From contig JAWHQI010000040.1 in assembly GCA_033032865.1 (NCBI GenBank), forward strand, positions 5,935,001 through 5,999,000: DNA of 64,000 nt. Reading direction: 5' to 3'. Under the pieces are notes generated by a model. That model was not told the DNA's origin, ran no database searches, and was given only the letters and a program-made list of their open reading frames with translations. Positions 10,789 to 23,129 of this stretch are shown one piece after another; the first letter of the stretch is position 1; every line of letters begins with the position of its first letter. The position numbers and the translations under genes are program-made. This DNA comes from Dactylorhiza incarnata. Taxonomy: Eukaryota > Streptophyta > Magnoliopsida > Asparagales > Orchidaceae.

Positions 10789-12884
10789 GAACACAAGCTT
10801 GCCTCTTAACTACCAGGCACACTCAACATATAGACTCCTTTTGGTGACCTCAAATCTCTTCAACCAGCCAAGGTACATTAACTACCTCCCATTCCCACTA
10901 GTGGCTACTAGTTATGTTAACTCTACAGTTTCTACTATACGCAGACCAAATGAGCTACATGAATTGTATGAGAGGAGGTACTTCAAATATTCATCCAAAT
11001 GAGACAAGGTTATTACCGGGAGTCTATCATGATATTATAATACTAAATCCAGAAGATCATAATTTTCCTTATTTATTTGGCATTTATTATAATTTCTCCA
11101 ACATTGGTCAAGTATGAAATTGAACATGAAGTGTAAGATCTTCTTATGATATGACCCCCACAAAATTATGGAAAGTATATGATATCAAAATAACAGCAAC
11201 TACAGAATGTCACAATTTTATAGTAAATTATTGGCCTCTAATTATAATATTAAATAATTATCCAATATTGGAAGTTACAAAAAGAACCACCAAAAATACC
11301 TGTCTAAAAATTATGGTAAAATTACCAGACCGCTATAATGATCAGAAACGTTTACTGACTGAGTTTCATAATTTATCAAAATCATTTAGTCACATAAATA
11401 AATATTTCAAGTAAATCCAAGCTAGGGAACATTGTGAAGTAACCTACAGATAAATAATTCCAAAAATTATACAAAAATTCACAGAGCTTTCTAATGCCCT
11501 GAAATGTCCTATCACCAAGTTTCATAATTTTTGAGAGAATATTTTGCCCTCATTTACTTATCATAATCTTAAGGCAACATAGATGACTTGTGAATGAAGT
11601 ACTAATTAACTCAATTCAAAAATCACACAAAAATTACCAGAGGTTTACATCATAATTATATGAGCACTGCCAAACTTTCATCAATATCCAAGATAAATTG
11701 AGCATGTAAATTCCTCTTATAAGAAAGTGCCCTATAAGGTTATAATCTAATTCAGAGGGGACAAGTGTTCCTAAAATTCTCATAAAATTACCTAGGTCAT
11801 ATTTACACCCTATCAACTTTTCTACCAAGTTCCATGACCATTCAAGGACATATGACCATATGTCCTTCACAAGGCTCAAAGTGCAACCCTAGGGTTAGAA
11901 CTAGGGATCTAGGGCACATCCACCCCAAACCACCTCAAACCACTCATGGGGGTGTTTTATATGATTCTAAACCAGTGACCAAAGTTTCATCACCTTTGGA
12001 TGAGGGTTGACCCCTTAAATCCACCAAGAGCACTTTTTACCTAAATAGGCCTAGTTTGACCAAACTTGGGTTAATTAATTACCCAACCAAATCAGTCCCA
12101 ATTTGGATGAAATATTTACCAGAGTCATGTTATGACCCTAAGAGCCACCCACCAAAATTTGGAGGGGTTTGGATGTCATTAGACCATACAATTAATTTAT
12201 ATATGGATTATTAAATTTTTACAAAAAACTTAGAAAAAGTTTATACAAAAATACCCATTTTGGGATATGATTAGGGGGTAGGTATAATTAGACTATGCTC
12301 CAAATTTTAGGCCATTTGGATGGCTGGTTTAATGGGGGGCACTCAGATCAAGGTCTGGTCAACCCTTTGGACATGTTGCACCATTTTGAGTGATGTGGTC
12401 AAACCCCTGGTCATATTGGGCTGAAATCAATTTTAAATTACAGTAGACTCCAAGGACTACAACTTTGGTATTGACCACTTTTCCATCATGAAGGCCTAAG
12501 TATTTTTAATATTTAATTCTAAGAACAGCCATATTTGTGGCAGAAAATACAATTACATAAGGATTTATGTTATACGATTCAGCACGAATCCTGAAGCAAA
12601 TCGGATGGCAGCTGGTCATCTTCCTCCTTCAGCTAAGGGTTCAGATCAACCCGTCATGTAGCCTTTCTACCTTGGTTTTCTCAGCCACCCACGCCACTCC
12701 CCGGCCGGCCAATGCCACCTCCACCTTCCTTGAGGTGGTGGCCGGCGATAGGAGGTCTCGGTCGGCCGGTGGTGGCCGGAACCGGTGGTTTTGGCGAGAA
12801 GAAAAACCTCCAAAAATGGAGATTTCGGGCATTTTGATTGGGGACCAATTGGCCCCAATCCTTGCCGATTTTAGATGTAGATCT

Positions 12885-14945
12885 TGTAACACCTCCACTA
12901 TAATGACTATATAATATAGGTCCGGTCGGGACCCCACAGCATATAATCACCACAGCTTTAGTATTAAAAAGTGATATTGATCTAACCGTCTAAAAACTCA
13001 GAACAAACACAGTGGAAACATTAAATAAACCATATAAGTTGTCCACATCTACATAAGAGTACCATGGCCTTATGGCCTTACAAAACTCGTACTCTAGGCA
13101 AACAAACATGGCATAAAAATGTCCAAAAGATCATCACAATCCTAAGCTACCTCGGCATGCAAGCCGGAACAAGTAAAGACATCATAGCCTCACAAGAAAA
13201 TAGGAAAAATGCACTTCATGAAGCTTAGGTCTTCTTGGCCGGCGAGCTAGGTCCAGCCTACAATCCTTGCCCTGCATCCAAATCACAAAGAGTGGAATAA
13301 TGAGGGTCAGCTTTGGCTGACCAACAATGGTATAACAACGCCACTCCTCCCGGCCGTCCTAGCGGACCCCGGGGAACTACATCACCCTGCAAGTCAGCAC
13401 TTCGTATGCAAATGTAATAAACAACAATAACATAAAAATGACAGGCATGAGTGTCACAAGCATCATCCACGTTTCTATGTTGAGCAATAAAAGTAAGGGG
13501 CCTAACAATGCAGCATGTATGCAAACCTGGGTTTCACCCAAGGCTCCCTATGGCGTGTATGCTTCTAACATAACAACACACATCAACATTTCACAACAAA
13601 CCAAGGGTACTTATCATTTCCCCATGGGCGTGCAAGCCCAAGGCCAAGAACTCCACTGGGACCTCACCCCTTACATGGCTCATCTTGCCAACGGGCGCAT
13701 CAGCATACTTATTCTTGCCACAAATACTAAGCTAAAAGCCAAGAACTCCATTAAGACCTCACCCCTTACATGGATCATCTTGCCAATGGGTGCATCAGCA
13801 TACTTGTTCTCGTCAGTTAGCCCAAAAGGGGACTTTTGTTGCCGGGACACTCTCACCATATGAATCCAAGCATTCACGGGCTAGCCTGCCGACCACAAAG
13901 ACAAAGTCACGCCTTCACTTTCACATAAAAATTACCCTTTCCAAACCAACGTTCATTCTCACACGAAACATAAGGGCAACACATACGACGTTTTCGCCGT
14001 CATCGGATTTCTAGCAAAATCCCTAAAATGCATGTTAAGCAACATCACCGAATCGGACAACCGGTCATGATTTCGGCTTCACCAACAATGCCTAATCCAC
14101 TAACGGAGCGGATCTCTAGTGCAAAATCATGTCGAGGACAGACACAATCAACCTGATGGTTCTTCTTGAACCAAGGCGACCAAAACCCCTCTCATTTGAG
14201 AGATCTGGTTCCATAAATTTCAGAAAAGGGAAGGTAAAACCAAAGATGCCATGAACGCATCCTAAAACCGAGAGGAGAGATGTCGTTACCCTAAGAGCTC
14301 TCTTCCTCAGCATGGATCGGTTGAAAGGCGCGGATAGAAAGAAACGCCTTCTAGTCCTCTCCATGGATCTGGTTTTGGATCGGCGAACGGAGCTCTGGTG
14401 CTCCAACAATGGCGGATCTAGCCTTCTTCTTCCTCCAAACCCTACTCCTTTCCTTAGCCTCCAAAAGCACCAAAAGACTTGATGGAATGGAAAAGAAACT
14501 CCTCTGCCCTATTTAGGACATTAGGATGAACTGATCTGAGCCATTGGATCAAAGTTTAAGATGATCGGAAGCCCAGAAAATTGCTACTTACGGAGTAGGT
14601 TCCATCCGCTAAAGTCGGCGTTAGTTCTAGCGCCTGCATTAGCCCCTCGACGAAGTCCCCCTCGACGAAGCCAACTCATCGACCCGACGGCACTGCATTA
14701 CCCGACAAAAAGCTATCGCCGACGTTAGTGCTACCGCCCGTGTTAGCTATTCGACGAACTCCCTTCGACGAAATTGCCTCGACGAATCCAACTTGACGAG
14801 CGCCATCGACACAAGGGCTTTACTCGACGGGGCAGCTAACGCCTGCATTAGCTCTTAATGTCAGTGCTAGCTCCCAAATACAGAAAAACCTATACTAGCC
14901 TTAGGCATTCCAGCCTCCACGCTCAGCGAAACCTGGGGTGTTACA
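12885..14945 (-). repeat. 3' LTR of the Tekay-like element
   Basis: TGTAACACC...GGTGTTACA, 2061 bp. It includes U3 words of the GCGTTAGC and TCGACGA types at 14610-14875. On the minus strand an AT-rich CCTAAATAGG near 14510 may act as the core promoter. Confidence 0.92.
14610..14875. repeat. GGCGTTAG and TCGACGA word cluster, Tekay 3' LTR U3
   Basis: Mixed array of CGGCGTTAG / GCCTGCATTAGC dyads and about eight TCGACGA words, 70-340 bp from the U3 start on the minus strand. The same array is present in the 5' LTR at 34115-34385. Confidence 0.8.
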
Positions 14946-14948
14946 AAT

Positions 14949-14962
14949 CCACCCCCCCTTAA
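14949..14962 (-). other. Polypurine tract of the Tekay-like element
   Basis: The minus strand reads TTAAGGGGGGGTGG three bases before the 3' LTR start, the expected priming position. Confidence 0.85.
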
Positions 14963-14982
14963 AAGAATTTCGTCCTCGAAAT

Positions 14983-16420
14983 TTAAGACGTTAACGAAAG
15001 CACAATTACACACATACCTGAAACAAATAGTTTTGGAAAGTCATCCTGCATTGCTTGCTCGCATTCCCACGAGAACTCGTCTCGTCCGCAATTATCCCAA
15101 CGGACTTTTACCAGTTTGACCTCTTTGTTCCGCAACTGTCGGACTTCAGAATCCTCCACGAAAACTGGATTAATTATCGTCCTCAGATCTTCGGTTACGG
15201 TAACTGTCGAAGACTCAACAACATCTTTCGTCTCCACCAACGTTTTCCTCAGCACTGAAACATGGAATACATCATGTAATCCGCTTAGCTATGCGGACAA
15301 TGCTAACCAATTTGCCGCTTCGCCTATGCGCTCTGTAACCTCAAACGGACCCAAATACCTCGGACTCAACTTCTTGAGTCGCCGAATTCAAGAAACGCCT
15401 TTAAAAGGCTTGATCTTTAAGTAGACCATGTCACCTACCGCAAATTCCACATTTCTGTGGCGCGCATTAAAATACTTTGCCTGCCGATCCTGAGCAACCT
15501 TCATGCGCTCCTGGATCGTTCGCACCAACTCATAAGCATCCGCCACCACTTCTTTTCCTAACAGCTGGGTGTCTCCCGCCTCTATTCAAGTCATCGGCGT
15601 TCGACACTGCCTTCCATACAAAGCCTCGTATGGTGCCATTTTGATGCTCGCCTGGAAACTATTATTGTAGGCAAACTCCACCATGAAGAGGTGGTCTTCC
15701 CAACTCTTACCGAAATCGAGGGCACGCTTCCTCAACATGTCCTCCAACGTACGATTCGTTCTATCCGTTTGGCCATCGGTCTGCGGATGAAATGCGGTAC
15801 TAAACTTCATTTTTTTGCCCAAAGTTATCTGCACTAACCTCCAGTCCTTGGACGTGAACCGCACATCGCGATCACTCACGATGCTCTTTGGAATTTCGTG
15901 CAACCGCAAAATGTTACAAATATAAATCTCCACGAGCTTCTCCACGCTATCGTCCTTCCGATTTGGAATGATGTGGGCTACCTTGGTCAGGCGATCAACA
16001 ATCACCCAAATCGCATCGTTACCTTGTCGCGATTGAGGCAAACCAAGCACAAAATCCATGGAGATGTCATCGGATTTCCACTCAGGGATAGGATGAGGTT
16101 TCAAGAATCCACCCGGCCTTTGGCATTCAGCCTTCACTAAGGCGCGCGTCTGACACCGGCTTACATACAAAGCTACATCCCGCTTCATCCCAGGCCACCA
16201 AAAGGATTTCTTCAAATCCAAGTACATCTATGTACTTCCTGGATGAATGGAGTACTTCGTGAAGTGAGCCTCAAACATCAATTCCTCATGGAGTTTGCCA
16301 AATTGAGGGACACACACCCTTCCATTTCTCTTTAAAAGTACATCGACCATCTCCAAAGCACTGTCATCGCTTTGCTGAGCTTCCAACACCAAATTCTAAC
16401 AATCCTCGTCTGTATTGGTT
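14983..16420 (-). pseudogene. pol: Tekay-like integrase with C-terminal chromodomain
   Basis: Minus-strand integrase. The best open part (16227-15586) has FWWPGMKRDV with a CX-type knuckle remnant, a first catalytic Asp in SMDFVLGLP, a second in IVSDRDVRF and the FHPQTDGQTDRTNRTLE segment with the Glu. Stops occur near 16230 and 15585. Downstream (about 15165-14985) a chromodomain is recognisable by PVFVEDSEVRQLRNKEV, LVKVRWDN and WECEQAM. In chromoviruses this domain reads histone marks and directs integration to heterochromatin, which fits the surroundings. The stop of the domain lies just before the polypurine tract. Confidence 0.88.
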
Positions 16421-16589
16421 GCCTCTCGGATTCGATATGCTAGATCACACTGCATCTCGATCTAGTTCATCCGAGCTGCGCTGGACTCACCCTTAGCCAC
16501 ACACACAATGCCAAGAGACTCAAACTCTCGCACCAAGCGCCGTCATGAGCTTCAATCTAATTTCCCTGCCCGGAATACTTTCTACTCAA

Positions 16590-17999
16590 GGCGTCAGCCA
16601 CCACATTGGCCTTGCCTAGCGTATACTAAATCGCTATGTCGTAGTCCCCAAGGAACTTGACCAACCTACGCTGCCTCATATTAAGATCCTTCTGATCTAA
16701 AAGATACCTCAAGCTTTTGTGGTCCGTGAAGATTTCAACCTTCGCACCATACACGTAGTGCCGCCACAACTTCAACGCAAAAATCACCGCCTCCAACTCC
16801 AAGTCATGGATGGAGCAATTTCTCTCATAAAGCTTTAGTTGCCTCGACCCATAAGCTATCACGTTGTCGTGCTACAGCAGCACGCAACCCAAACCGCATC
16901 CTGACGCATCGCTGAAAATCTGAAATCCTTCAGTCCCACTAAGAAGACTTAGGATTGGAGCAGACATCAATCTTTCCTTCAAGGTCTCGAACGCATGGGC
17001 ACACTCCGGCGTCCACACAAACTTCTGGTCCTTTCGGGTAAGAGTGGTGAGGGGCAAAGCCATCCACGAAAAGTTCTCAACGAACCTTCTGTATTAACCG
17101 GCTAGTCCAAGGAAACTCTGGACTTCCGCCACGGTTCTCAGTACAAGCCAATCCCTAATGGCTTCAATCTTCGTAGGATCCACTGCCACCCCATCTCCAC
17201 TAATCATGTGGCCCAAGAATGCCACTTTCCTGATCCAGAACACGCACTTTGAGAACTTCGCATAAAGCTGGTTCTCCCTCAAAGTCTGTAACATTAATCT
17301 CAGATGAGACTCATGTTCCGCCTTCGACTTCGAATACACTAGGATGACGTCGATGAACGCCACCACGAATGAATCTAAGTATTGCCGAAACATTATGTTC
17401 ATTAAATCCATGAACACTGATGGCGCGTTCGTCAAGCCGAACGGCATCACCGAGAACTCAAAATGACCATATCTCATCCCAAACGCCGTCTTGAGAATAT
17501 CCTCTTCTCGAATCCTTAATTGATAGTAGCCCGACTTCAAGTCCAACTTGGAGTACACCGACGACCCCACTAATTGATCGAACAAATCATCAATTCGCGA
17601 AATTGGGTACTTTTTCTTGATGGTCAACTTATTCAACTCGTGATAGTCTATGCACAGCCGCATACTACCATCCTTTTTCTTAACGAACAACATCGGCGCA
17701 CTCCACGGTAAGGAGCTGGGCCTAATGTACCCCTGCTCGAGCAACTCTTGCAACTGCACCTTTAGCTCAGCCAGTTCCTTCGGTGCCATCCTAAATGGAG
17801 GACGCGACACTGGCCTTGCACCCGGCACCAACTCGAATGAAAAGTTGATTTCACGCTGAGGAGGCGCTCCCAGAAGCTCCTCGGGAAACACATCCTCGAA
17901 TTCCTCCACCACTGGCACTTCTCCGATTGCCAACTTTGTGGAGTGAGTCTCCAACAAAGTGATAAATGCCTCACCTCCTTGATTCACCGTACGCACCAT
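16590..17999 (-). pseudogene. pol: Tekay-like reverse transcriptase and RNase H
   Basis: RT (17999-17094) has [32 protein letters not shown] and [12 protein letters not shown]. The catalytic box reads [10 protein letters not shown] at about 17360-17335 instead of the family's FIDD, so the second metal-binding Asp is Val and the enzyme is inactive. RNase H follows (17063-16626: [35 protein letters not shown]), broken by stops near 17096 and 16870. The order and motifs are typical for Tekay/Del chromoviruses. Confidence 0.9.
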
Positions 18000-18398
18000 T
18001 TACACGGCAGAAATCAGGGAGCAAGCCACTCTGCATAGGCCCTCAAACTTGACCTCCGCTCTACCTTCACTCCTTAGGGTCACCACCTTCAACAGGCAGT
18101 CGATACTAGCTCGTTGCTCTGTAAGCCAGTCCATCCCCAGGATGATGTCAAATTCGGATAGTGGTAGGAACGTTGTTACCAAGTTGAAGTCACAATCGCC
18201 AATACTCAAAACAATGTGTCCATTCCTTCTAGTGGTCATGAAAGACCCATTCGGCATGTGCACGCTAAGCTCCACCTCTGCCTCGACAGTCTCAACACTG
18301 ATTCTCCGGATAAAGCTTTCCGCGAGAAAAGAGTGTGACGCTCCCGTGTCTACCAACACTCTAGAGGGGTAGCCCAAAACTAGCACGAAGCCTAACAC
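18000..18398 (-). pseudogene. pol: Tekay-like aspartic protease
   Basis: Retropepsin region with the active-site triad context VLVDTGASHSFLAESF and a conserved C-terminal part FDIILGMDWL. It is open for 132 residues and ends in a stop right at the start of the RT frame. It would cut the Gag-Pol polyprotein. Confidence 0.88.
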
Positions 18399-18430
18399 AC
18401 ATATAACAAAATGAAAGGTCGCAAACAGTT

Positions 18431-19429
18431 TTAAGCTATCGAACGAAACTCTAAACTTTTCATACCTGTCACCACATCGGGTTGACGAATCGCTTCTTGC
18501 TGCCCGAGGTTGTACGCTCTAGGCTTTATAGGAGGGAAACGAGAAGCACTGGACTCTGCTGCCTTCCCTTTCGCCCCAACACTAGGACCGGAACGCACCG
18601 ACTGCTCTTGCCTCTGCTCTGGCTCAGCTCCACCCTCGAAACAAAACCGAGCTATGTGGCCCTCCTTGCCACACTTGTGGCACATCACTGGTCCCTTGGA
18701 ATGAAACTCTCCAGAAGCCGCACCTCTCCTTTCGCCAGTCCTAAAAGGACTGGGCTTTTTCTTCCACCAACTTCTCTCAAACTTCCCCTGAGACTGAGAT
18801 GGCTAACTTTCTCCCTGCTTGGCCTCCAAGCCCTTGCGGCGTTGGGTTCGCTCCATATCATTCTCCAATGTTCGAGCAGCCTCGATTAGCTCATTAACCC
18901 CATATTCTTTAAGGCTATCAGAGGTTGCCTTTAATTCTCTCTCAGACCCTGGTAGAAGAGATTATCCCTCTCCTCATCATCTGTCATGGTCGTCCCCGCG
19001 TAACGACCCAACCGAGTAAACTCCTGCAAGTACTCGACTGTCGTCTTCTCGCGATGCACCAAGTGCAAAAACTGTCGCTGAAGGTCTAACCTTGTCGAAG
19101 AGGGGATATAGCGCTTCAGGAAGGCATTCCCAAACTCTTCCATGGATGGGACACGTCCAGGAAAATGACGACCGCTATGATTCACCCACCACAGCTTGGC
19201 GTCACCTTCTAACATAAACACCGCGAACTGGGACTGCTTGTCCTCTAGGTTCTCTGCCGCTTTCAGGAGTTCTTGAATTCTCGCCTACCAATCCTCGGCG
19301 TCCGTCGGAGTGCCAACTCCTTTGAACGTCATAGGATAGAAACTCAGATAGTACTTCATCTGATGATCTCCTAGCCCAACCGCACTCTCGGCTAACGGCT
19401 CTACCTTCCATACTCCCACCTCCGGTGTC
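18431..19429 (-). pseudogene. gag: Tekay-like gag, main part
   Basis: Retrotransposon gag capsid domain (19221-18931: MLEGDAKLWWVNH, FLKRYIPSS, TVEYLQEFTRLGRYAG), followed by a CX2CX4HX4C knuckle (CHKCGKEGHIARFC, about 18685-18640). A TAG near 19290 and a frame change near 18930 break it. Its N-terminal part continues at 32167-32045, on the far side of the Tat insertion. Confidence 0.88.
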
Positions 19430-19434
19430 ACAGT

Positions 19435-19916
19435 TGTTTGCCCAGAAAGCCCGCGACCTCCCCTTATTGTTCAGTTTTCTCAGTCTCAGCGGTCTCAATT
19501 GTAGTGATCGCCCAGATCGTCAGATGCCTCCTCAACTGGGATTTGCTAAGTACCAAGCGGTCAAGACAGTGCGAGACCGCCAGCTTAAGCGGTCTGGTCG
19601 TTTTCCTTATTTTTGTTATTTGTACCCCATTTCCCTGCTCCGGCTCTCCTGTACCCCGGGCAGCCCGTAGTTTTTAGTTCTGCCTGTTTGGGCATCCCCC
19701 TCGTCTATAAATAGAGGGGTAGGGGTACCAGAAAAGCACCTTTAGCTCGGAGGCTCCAGCTTACAACCTGTGTAAGCGGTCTCATTTCTTCGTGATCGCC
19801 ATTTCGTGATCGATTTCCCTTTGTTCCAGCATCTTCTGTCTTAGTAACCTGCACTTCGCAGTTTTCTCCCGTCCCCTTTAGTGTGAATTTTGGAGGTACC
19901 ATTTTTGGCACCAACA
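19435..19916 (+). repeat. 5' LTR of the Tat element
   Basis: 482 bp with a TATA box (TATAAATAG) at 19706-19714. It contains eight GCGGTC/GCGATC/GCGACC words or complements, against fewer than one expected. Confidence 0.92.
19706..19714 (+). promoter_or_regulatory. TATA box of the Tat 5' LTR
   Basis: TATAAATAG preceded by CGTC and followed by AGGGG; the same box is present in the 3' LTR near 31829-31837. It would drive the sense genomic transcript. Confidence 0.75.
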
Positions 19917-19973
19917 GAACAAACACGCGACCTTCAGATTTGAAGTGTCAGGTGAAATCCATAGACTTTCAGG

Positions 19974-22900
19974 ATGGCTGATCGCCGTAGAGGTCGTCCC
20001 CTGCGATCTCCCAGCATTCCCCCTTCCGATCACAACCCGTTAGAAGCGCTTGAGCGCCGCTTCGAGCTTCGTGTTGAACAAGCTCTCCGTGAGGCCGCCC
20101 GAGCTAGGCAGGACGCCACCTCTGTTCAGCAGGAGATCGCGCGGTCTCAGCAAGAGGCCGCTCGAGATCGGCAAGAAGTCGTCCGGGCTCAGCAGGAGTC
20201 TGCGAAGCAGATTGAGGCTATGAACCAGGTTCTAGCCGCGATCTCCCAAAAGATCCTTCCTCAAACCTCTCAGGTCGCTACTCCTGACCGCATGGCAGGC
20301 GGTCACCCGAGCGATCACCCCGTCTTCCAGCCCGCAACTCCTCAGCGATCTCAGCATGAGGAGTTCGCCGCCCGCCGAAATTCTTTCCGAGCTGCAGCCC
20401 AGGGGCCTCCGGCTCAAACCCTGAATTTTGAAGAAGGGTTTGCTTACCCTCAAGATCCTCCCGCACCTTTTCTTCCTCCAGGACCTTCTGTTTTTGGGGA
20501 GCCTTCCCCCTTTACCGATGAGATTCGTCGGGATCCGATTCCTCATGGATTCAGAGAACCTCGCCTTCCAGTGTATATAGGAGAAACCGACCCAATGTGT
20601 CATCTTCAAGCCTTCGAATCTGTTGTTGCCCTCAGGACCATTTCAGATGGGGTAAGGTGCAAGCTGATGGTCACCTCCTTTGATGGGTCGGCCATGGAAT
20701 GGTTCTATAAGCTGCCTTGTCAATCTATCTCGAGCTTTGCTGCCTTGAGGCAAGAGCTGCTTCTAAGATTTGCCACTGCGAAGAAAAGGAAGAGTGGTCC
20801 TGCGACCCTCTTCAAGATTAAGCAAGGCGACAACGAAACTGCGGCGCATTTCGTTGACCGTTTTCAGAAAGAGATCTTGGGAGTTAGGGATATGGATCCC
20901 AAGCTCTATATGGTGGCTTTGATTAGTGGCCTGCAGGAGGGTCCTCTGAAGTTCAAAGTCACAACCAAGGAGCCTAGCTCCTATCAGGAGCTGATCAGCA
21001 TTGCCAATCGCTACATAGAAGGGGAGATCAACAACCCCACCTATGTGAGCAATTTGACAAGCAGGGCCACTCAGAAAGGCTCTGCGGGATTTTATCCGGC
21101 TCCGTCTTCCTCAAAACCTCGACCAGAACTCCCACCTCCAGCTCTGAGAGGTAAGAATTATTGCAACGGCCGCTTCAATCGAGGTAACCATTCTTTCCCA
21201 CCTCAAGGTTCATTTCTTCAAACTCCTGCTACCCCTGCTCCGCAAGTCACCTCAGTCCACCAGATCCAGTACGCCCAACCTCCTCTTCTGCCCATTCATT
21301 CGCTCTACAATGAATCCCAAGAGTCTTTTACAGACTTTGGTGTTCCTATGAGTGAAGTGCTCCAAATCCTTCAAAAGCAACCCTTTTTCAAGAAGCCAGC
21401 TCCGCTAAACTCGGATCCAAAGACCAGAAATCCTACTCTCTACTGTGAGTACCATAGAGATAGGGGACATTTGACAGAGGATTGTAGAGCTCTCCGCCTG
21501 TTCTTAGAGAAGCTTCTGAAGGAGGGTAAGCTTCGAGATCTCATCCAGAAGAATGATTCTACCAAAGCCTCAACCTCCAAAGCTAAGGAAGTAGCGGAAG
21601 TCCATTGGGAATGCGAAGAAGTGGATGATATTGGCCATCTCGGCAATATCGGCTTTCCCAATGAATGTGTGGATGCTGATGACAAAGGCGCCTTGGGCAA
21701 TCTCTTCTGCATCCACAGAGGTGCAGGTCCGGAATCTTCAAGGAAGGCGAGTCTGAAAAGGGTTTATCAATCAGAGGTTGATGCCACCTCTTCAGCCCCG
21801 GTCCGGGGAACGGTCACTTTCGGTGACGAAGACCTTCCTCAGACCGCGAATCCTTTTGACGACGCGGTCGTCATCAAAGCTGTAATTGAAAATTATACAG
21901 TAGAGAAGATTCTGATTGACACGGGAAGTTCAGTCAATGTGCTCTTCAAACCTGCCTTCGAGGCGTTGAAGACAGGTAAAACCCTCCTTTCAACTGAAGG
22001 CCCCCTTTATGGTTTTTCAGGAGAGAAGAAAGAGGTAGAAGGGCTCGTCACTCTTTCTGTGATTTTGGGAGGGATAGTGAAGCTGGTCAAATTTATAGTC
22101 GTTGATGCTCCCAGTAGCTACAACGCCATCTTTGGAAGACCCTTCTTGAATGCATATCAAGCCATTGTCTCCACCTATCATCAAGCGGTGAAGTTCGCCT
22201 TGAACGGCAAACAACACCGAATAAGGAGCGACCCGAGGAAAGCCAGGGAATGCTACGTAAAGACGGTCACCATGATCGTGTCCTCTTCTCCTCAAGAAGT
22301 TATGATGGCTGAATCAATTGAAGTTCCTGAACAAATCCAATCTGCAGAGGAAATTGAGGAGGATGCAAGAGATGGAGTTCGCTTGGAACCTGCCCAAGCA
22401 ACTCAAGAGGTCCGGATCAGCGAGGAAGATGAGAGCAAGAGCCTCTCCATCAACGCTGAGTTATTTGAAGCTGACAAGAGTCAGCTCATCTCTTGTCTTC
22501 TGCAAAATCTAGATATCTTCGCTTGGTCGGCGGATGATATGCCTGGAGTGGATCCGAATGTTGCTTGCCACCATCTCAATCTTGACCCAAACTTCATCCC
22601 GATCCAGCAGAAGAAGAGGTCTGTTGCAACTACTCTAGCACAGCCCATCCATGAAGAGGTAGGGAAGCTCCTGAAGGCAAAGTTCATCCAACCAATCCAA
22701 TACCCGGAATGGGTGTCAAACGTTGTAATGGTAAAGAAGTCAGGTGGGAAGTGGAGGATGTGTATTGACTTTACTAAACTCAATAAAGCTTGCCCCAAGG
22801 ATTGTTACCCCTTGCCTCGAATAGATTCTTTAGTAGATTCCGCGGTAGGTTATTCTTTTATGAGTTTTTTAGATGCTTTTTCAGGTTACCATCAAATCAG

Positions 22901-23129
22901 AATGCATAAACCAGATATACCTCATACTTCATTTATCACAAATGATGGTTGCTTCTGTTATCTCGTAATGCCTTTCGGGCTAAAGAATGCTGGAGCAACC
23001 TATCAGAAAATGATGGATACAGTTTTCAGGAGTCAAAAAGGAAGAAACCTTGAGGTATACGTTGATGACCTCTTGGTAAAAAGTAAATTATTCTCTTCTC
23101 ATCTTGAAGTGTGTTTTCGGGGCAAGTAA
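19974..23129 (+). pseudogene. gag-pol: Tat gag, protease and N-terminal reverse transcriptase
   Basis: 1051 codons from the ATG 57 bp after the LTR. The first 100 residues are an Arg/Glu/Gln-rich coiled coil. The gag domain follows (about residues 195-350: MEWFYKLP, LFKIKQGDNETAAHFVDRF, LISGLQEGP), then a Tat-type knuckle CEYHRDRGHLTEDC near residue 490 and retropepsin LIDTGSSVNVLF near residue 648. RT starts near residue 860 (WVSNVVMVKKSGGKWRMCID) with an intact YVDD at residues 1029-1032. The frame then ends abruptly: the RT segment that normally links SSHLE to KCVFG is missing and the reading frame shifts, so about 20 codons appear deleted. Gag looks intact and could be made; RT could not. 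Confidence 0.92.

Larger units (their letters stand above)
8223..12884 (-). mobile_element. X: old Gypsy-like element, internal region and part of LTR (continues at 34466-35612)
   Basis: No coding frame is credible here. 8223-9264 is a relatively GC-rich non-coding tract containing the structured motif copy at 9058-9148. 9265-10788 is a solo LTR inserted later. 10794-12884 has the look of a long LTR: many TTGACC/GGTCAA words and AT-rich tracts. The sequence breaks at GATCT where the Tekay-like element entered and resumes at 34466, ending with GGGGATGTTACA at 35612. Minus orientation is inferred from the reversed TGTAACATCCCC start at 35612 and from the motif orientation. I could not locate the LTR's inner boundary or a primer site. 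Confidence 0.5.

Noticed and set aside
10794..12884. Exact inner boundary and primer site of the X LTR
   Set aside because: No TGGTATCAGAGC, TGGCGCC-type or TG/CA boundary could be fixed by eye; X may be rearranged.
12560..12960. Frames of 63-115 residues on both strands around 12567-12953 with a CpG-rich centre
   Set aside because: They are inside the X LTR and run over the Tekay boundary; no domain or splice context. A small captured host exon is possible but I cannot support it.
15898..19677. Plus-strand frames of 65-135 residues opposite the Tekay pol and gag
   Set aside because: Shadows of the minus-strand polyprotein without own motifs.
19917..19973. A recognisable primer binding site for the Tat element
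   Set aside because: The bases after the LTR do not match any tRNA 3' end I can name, so none is annotated.
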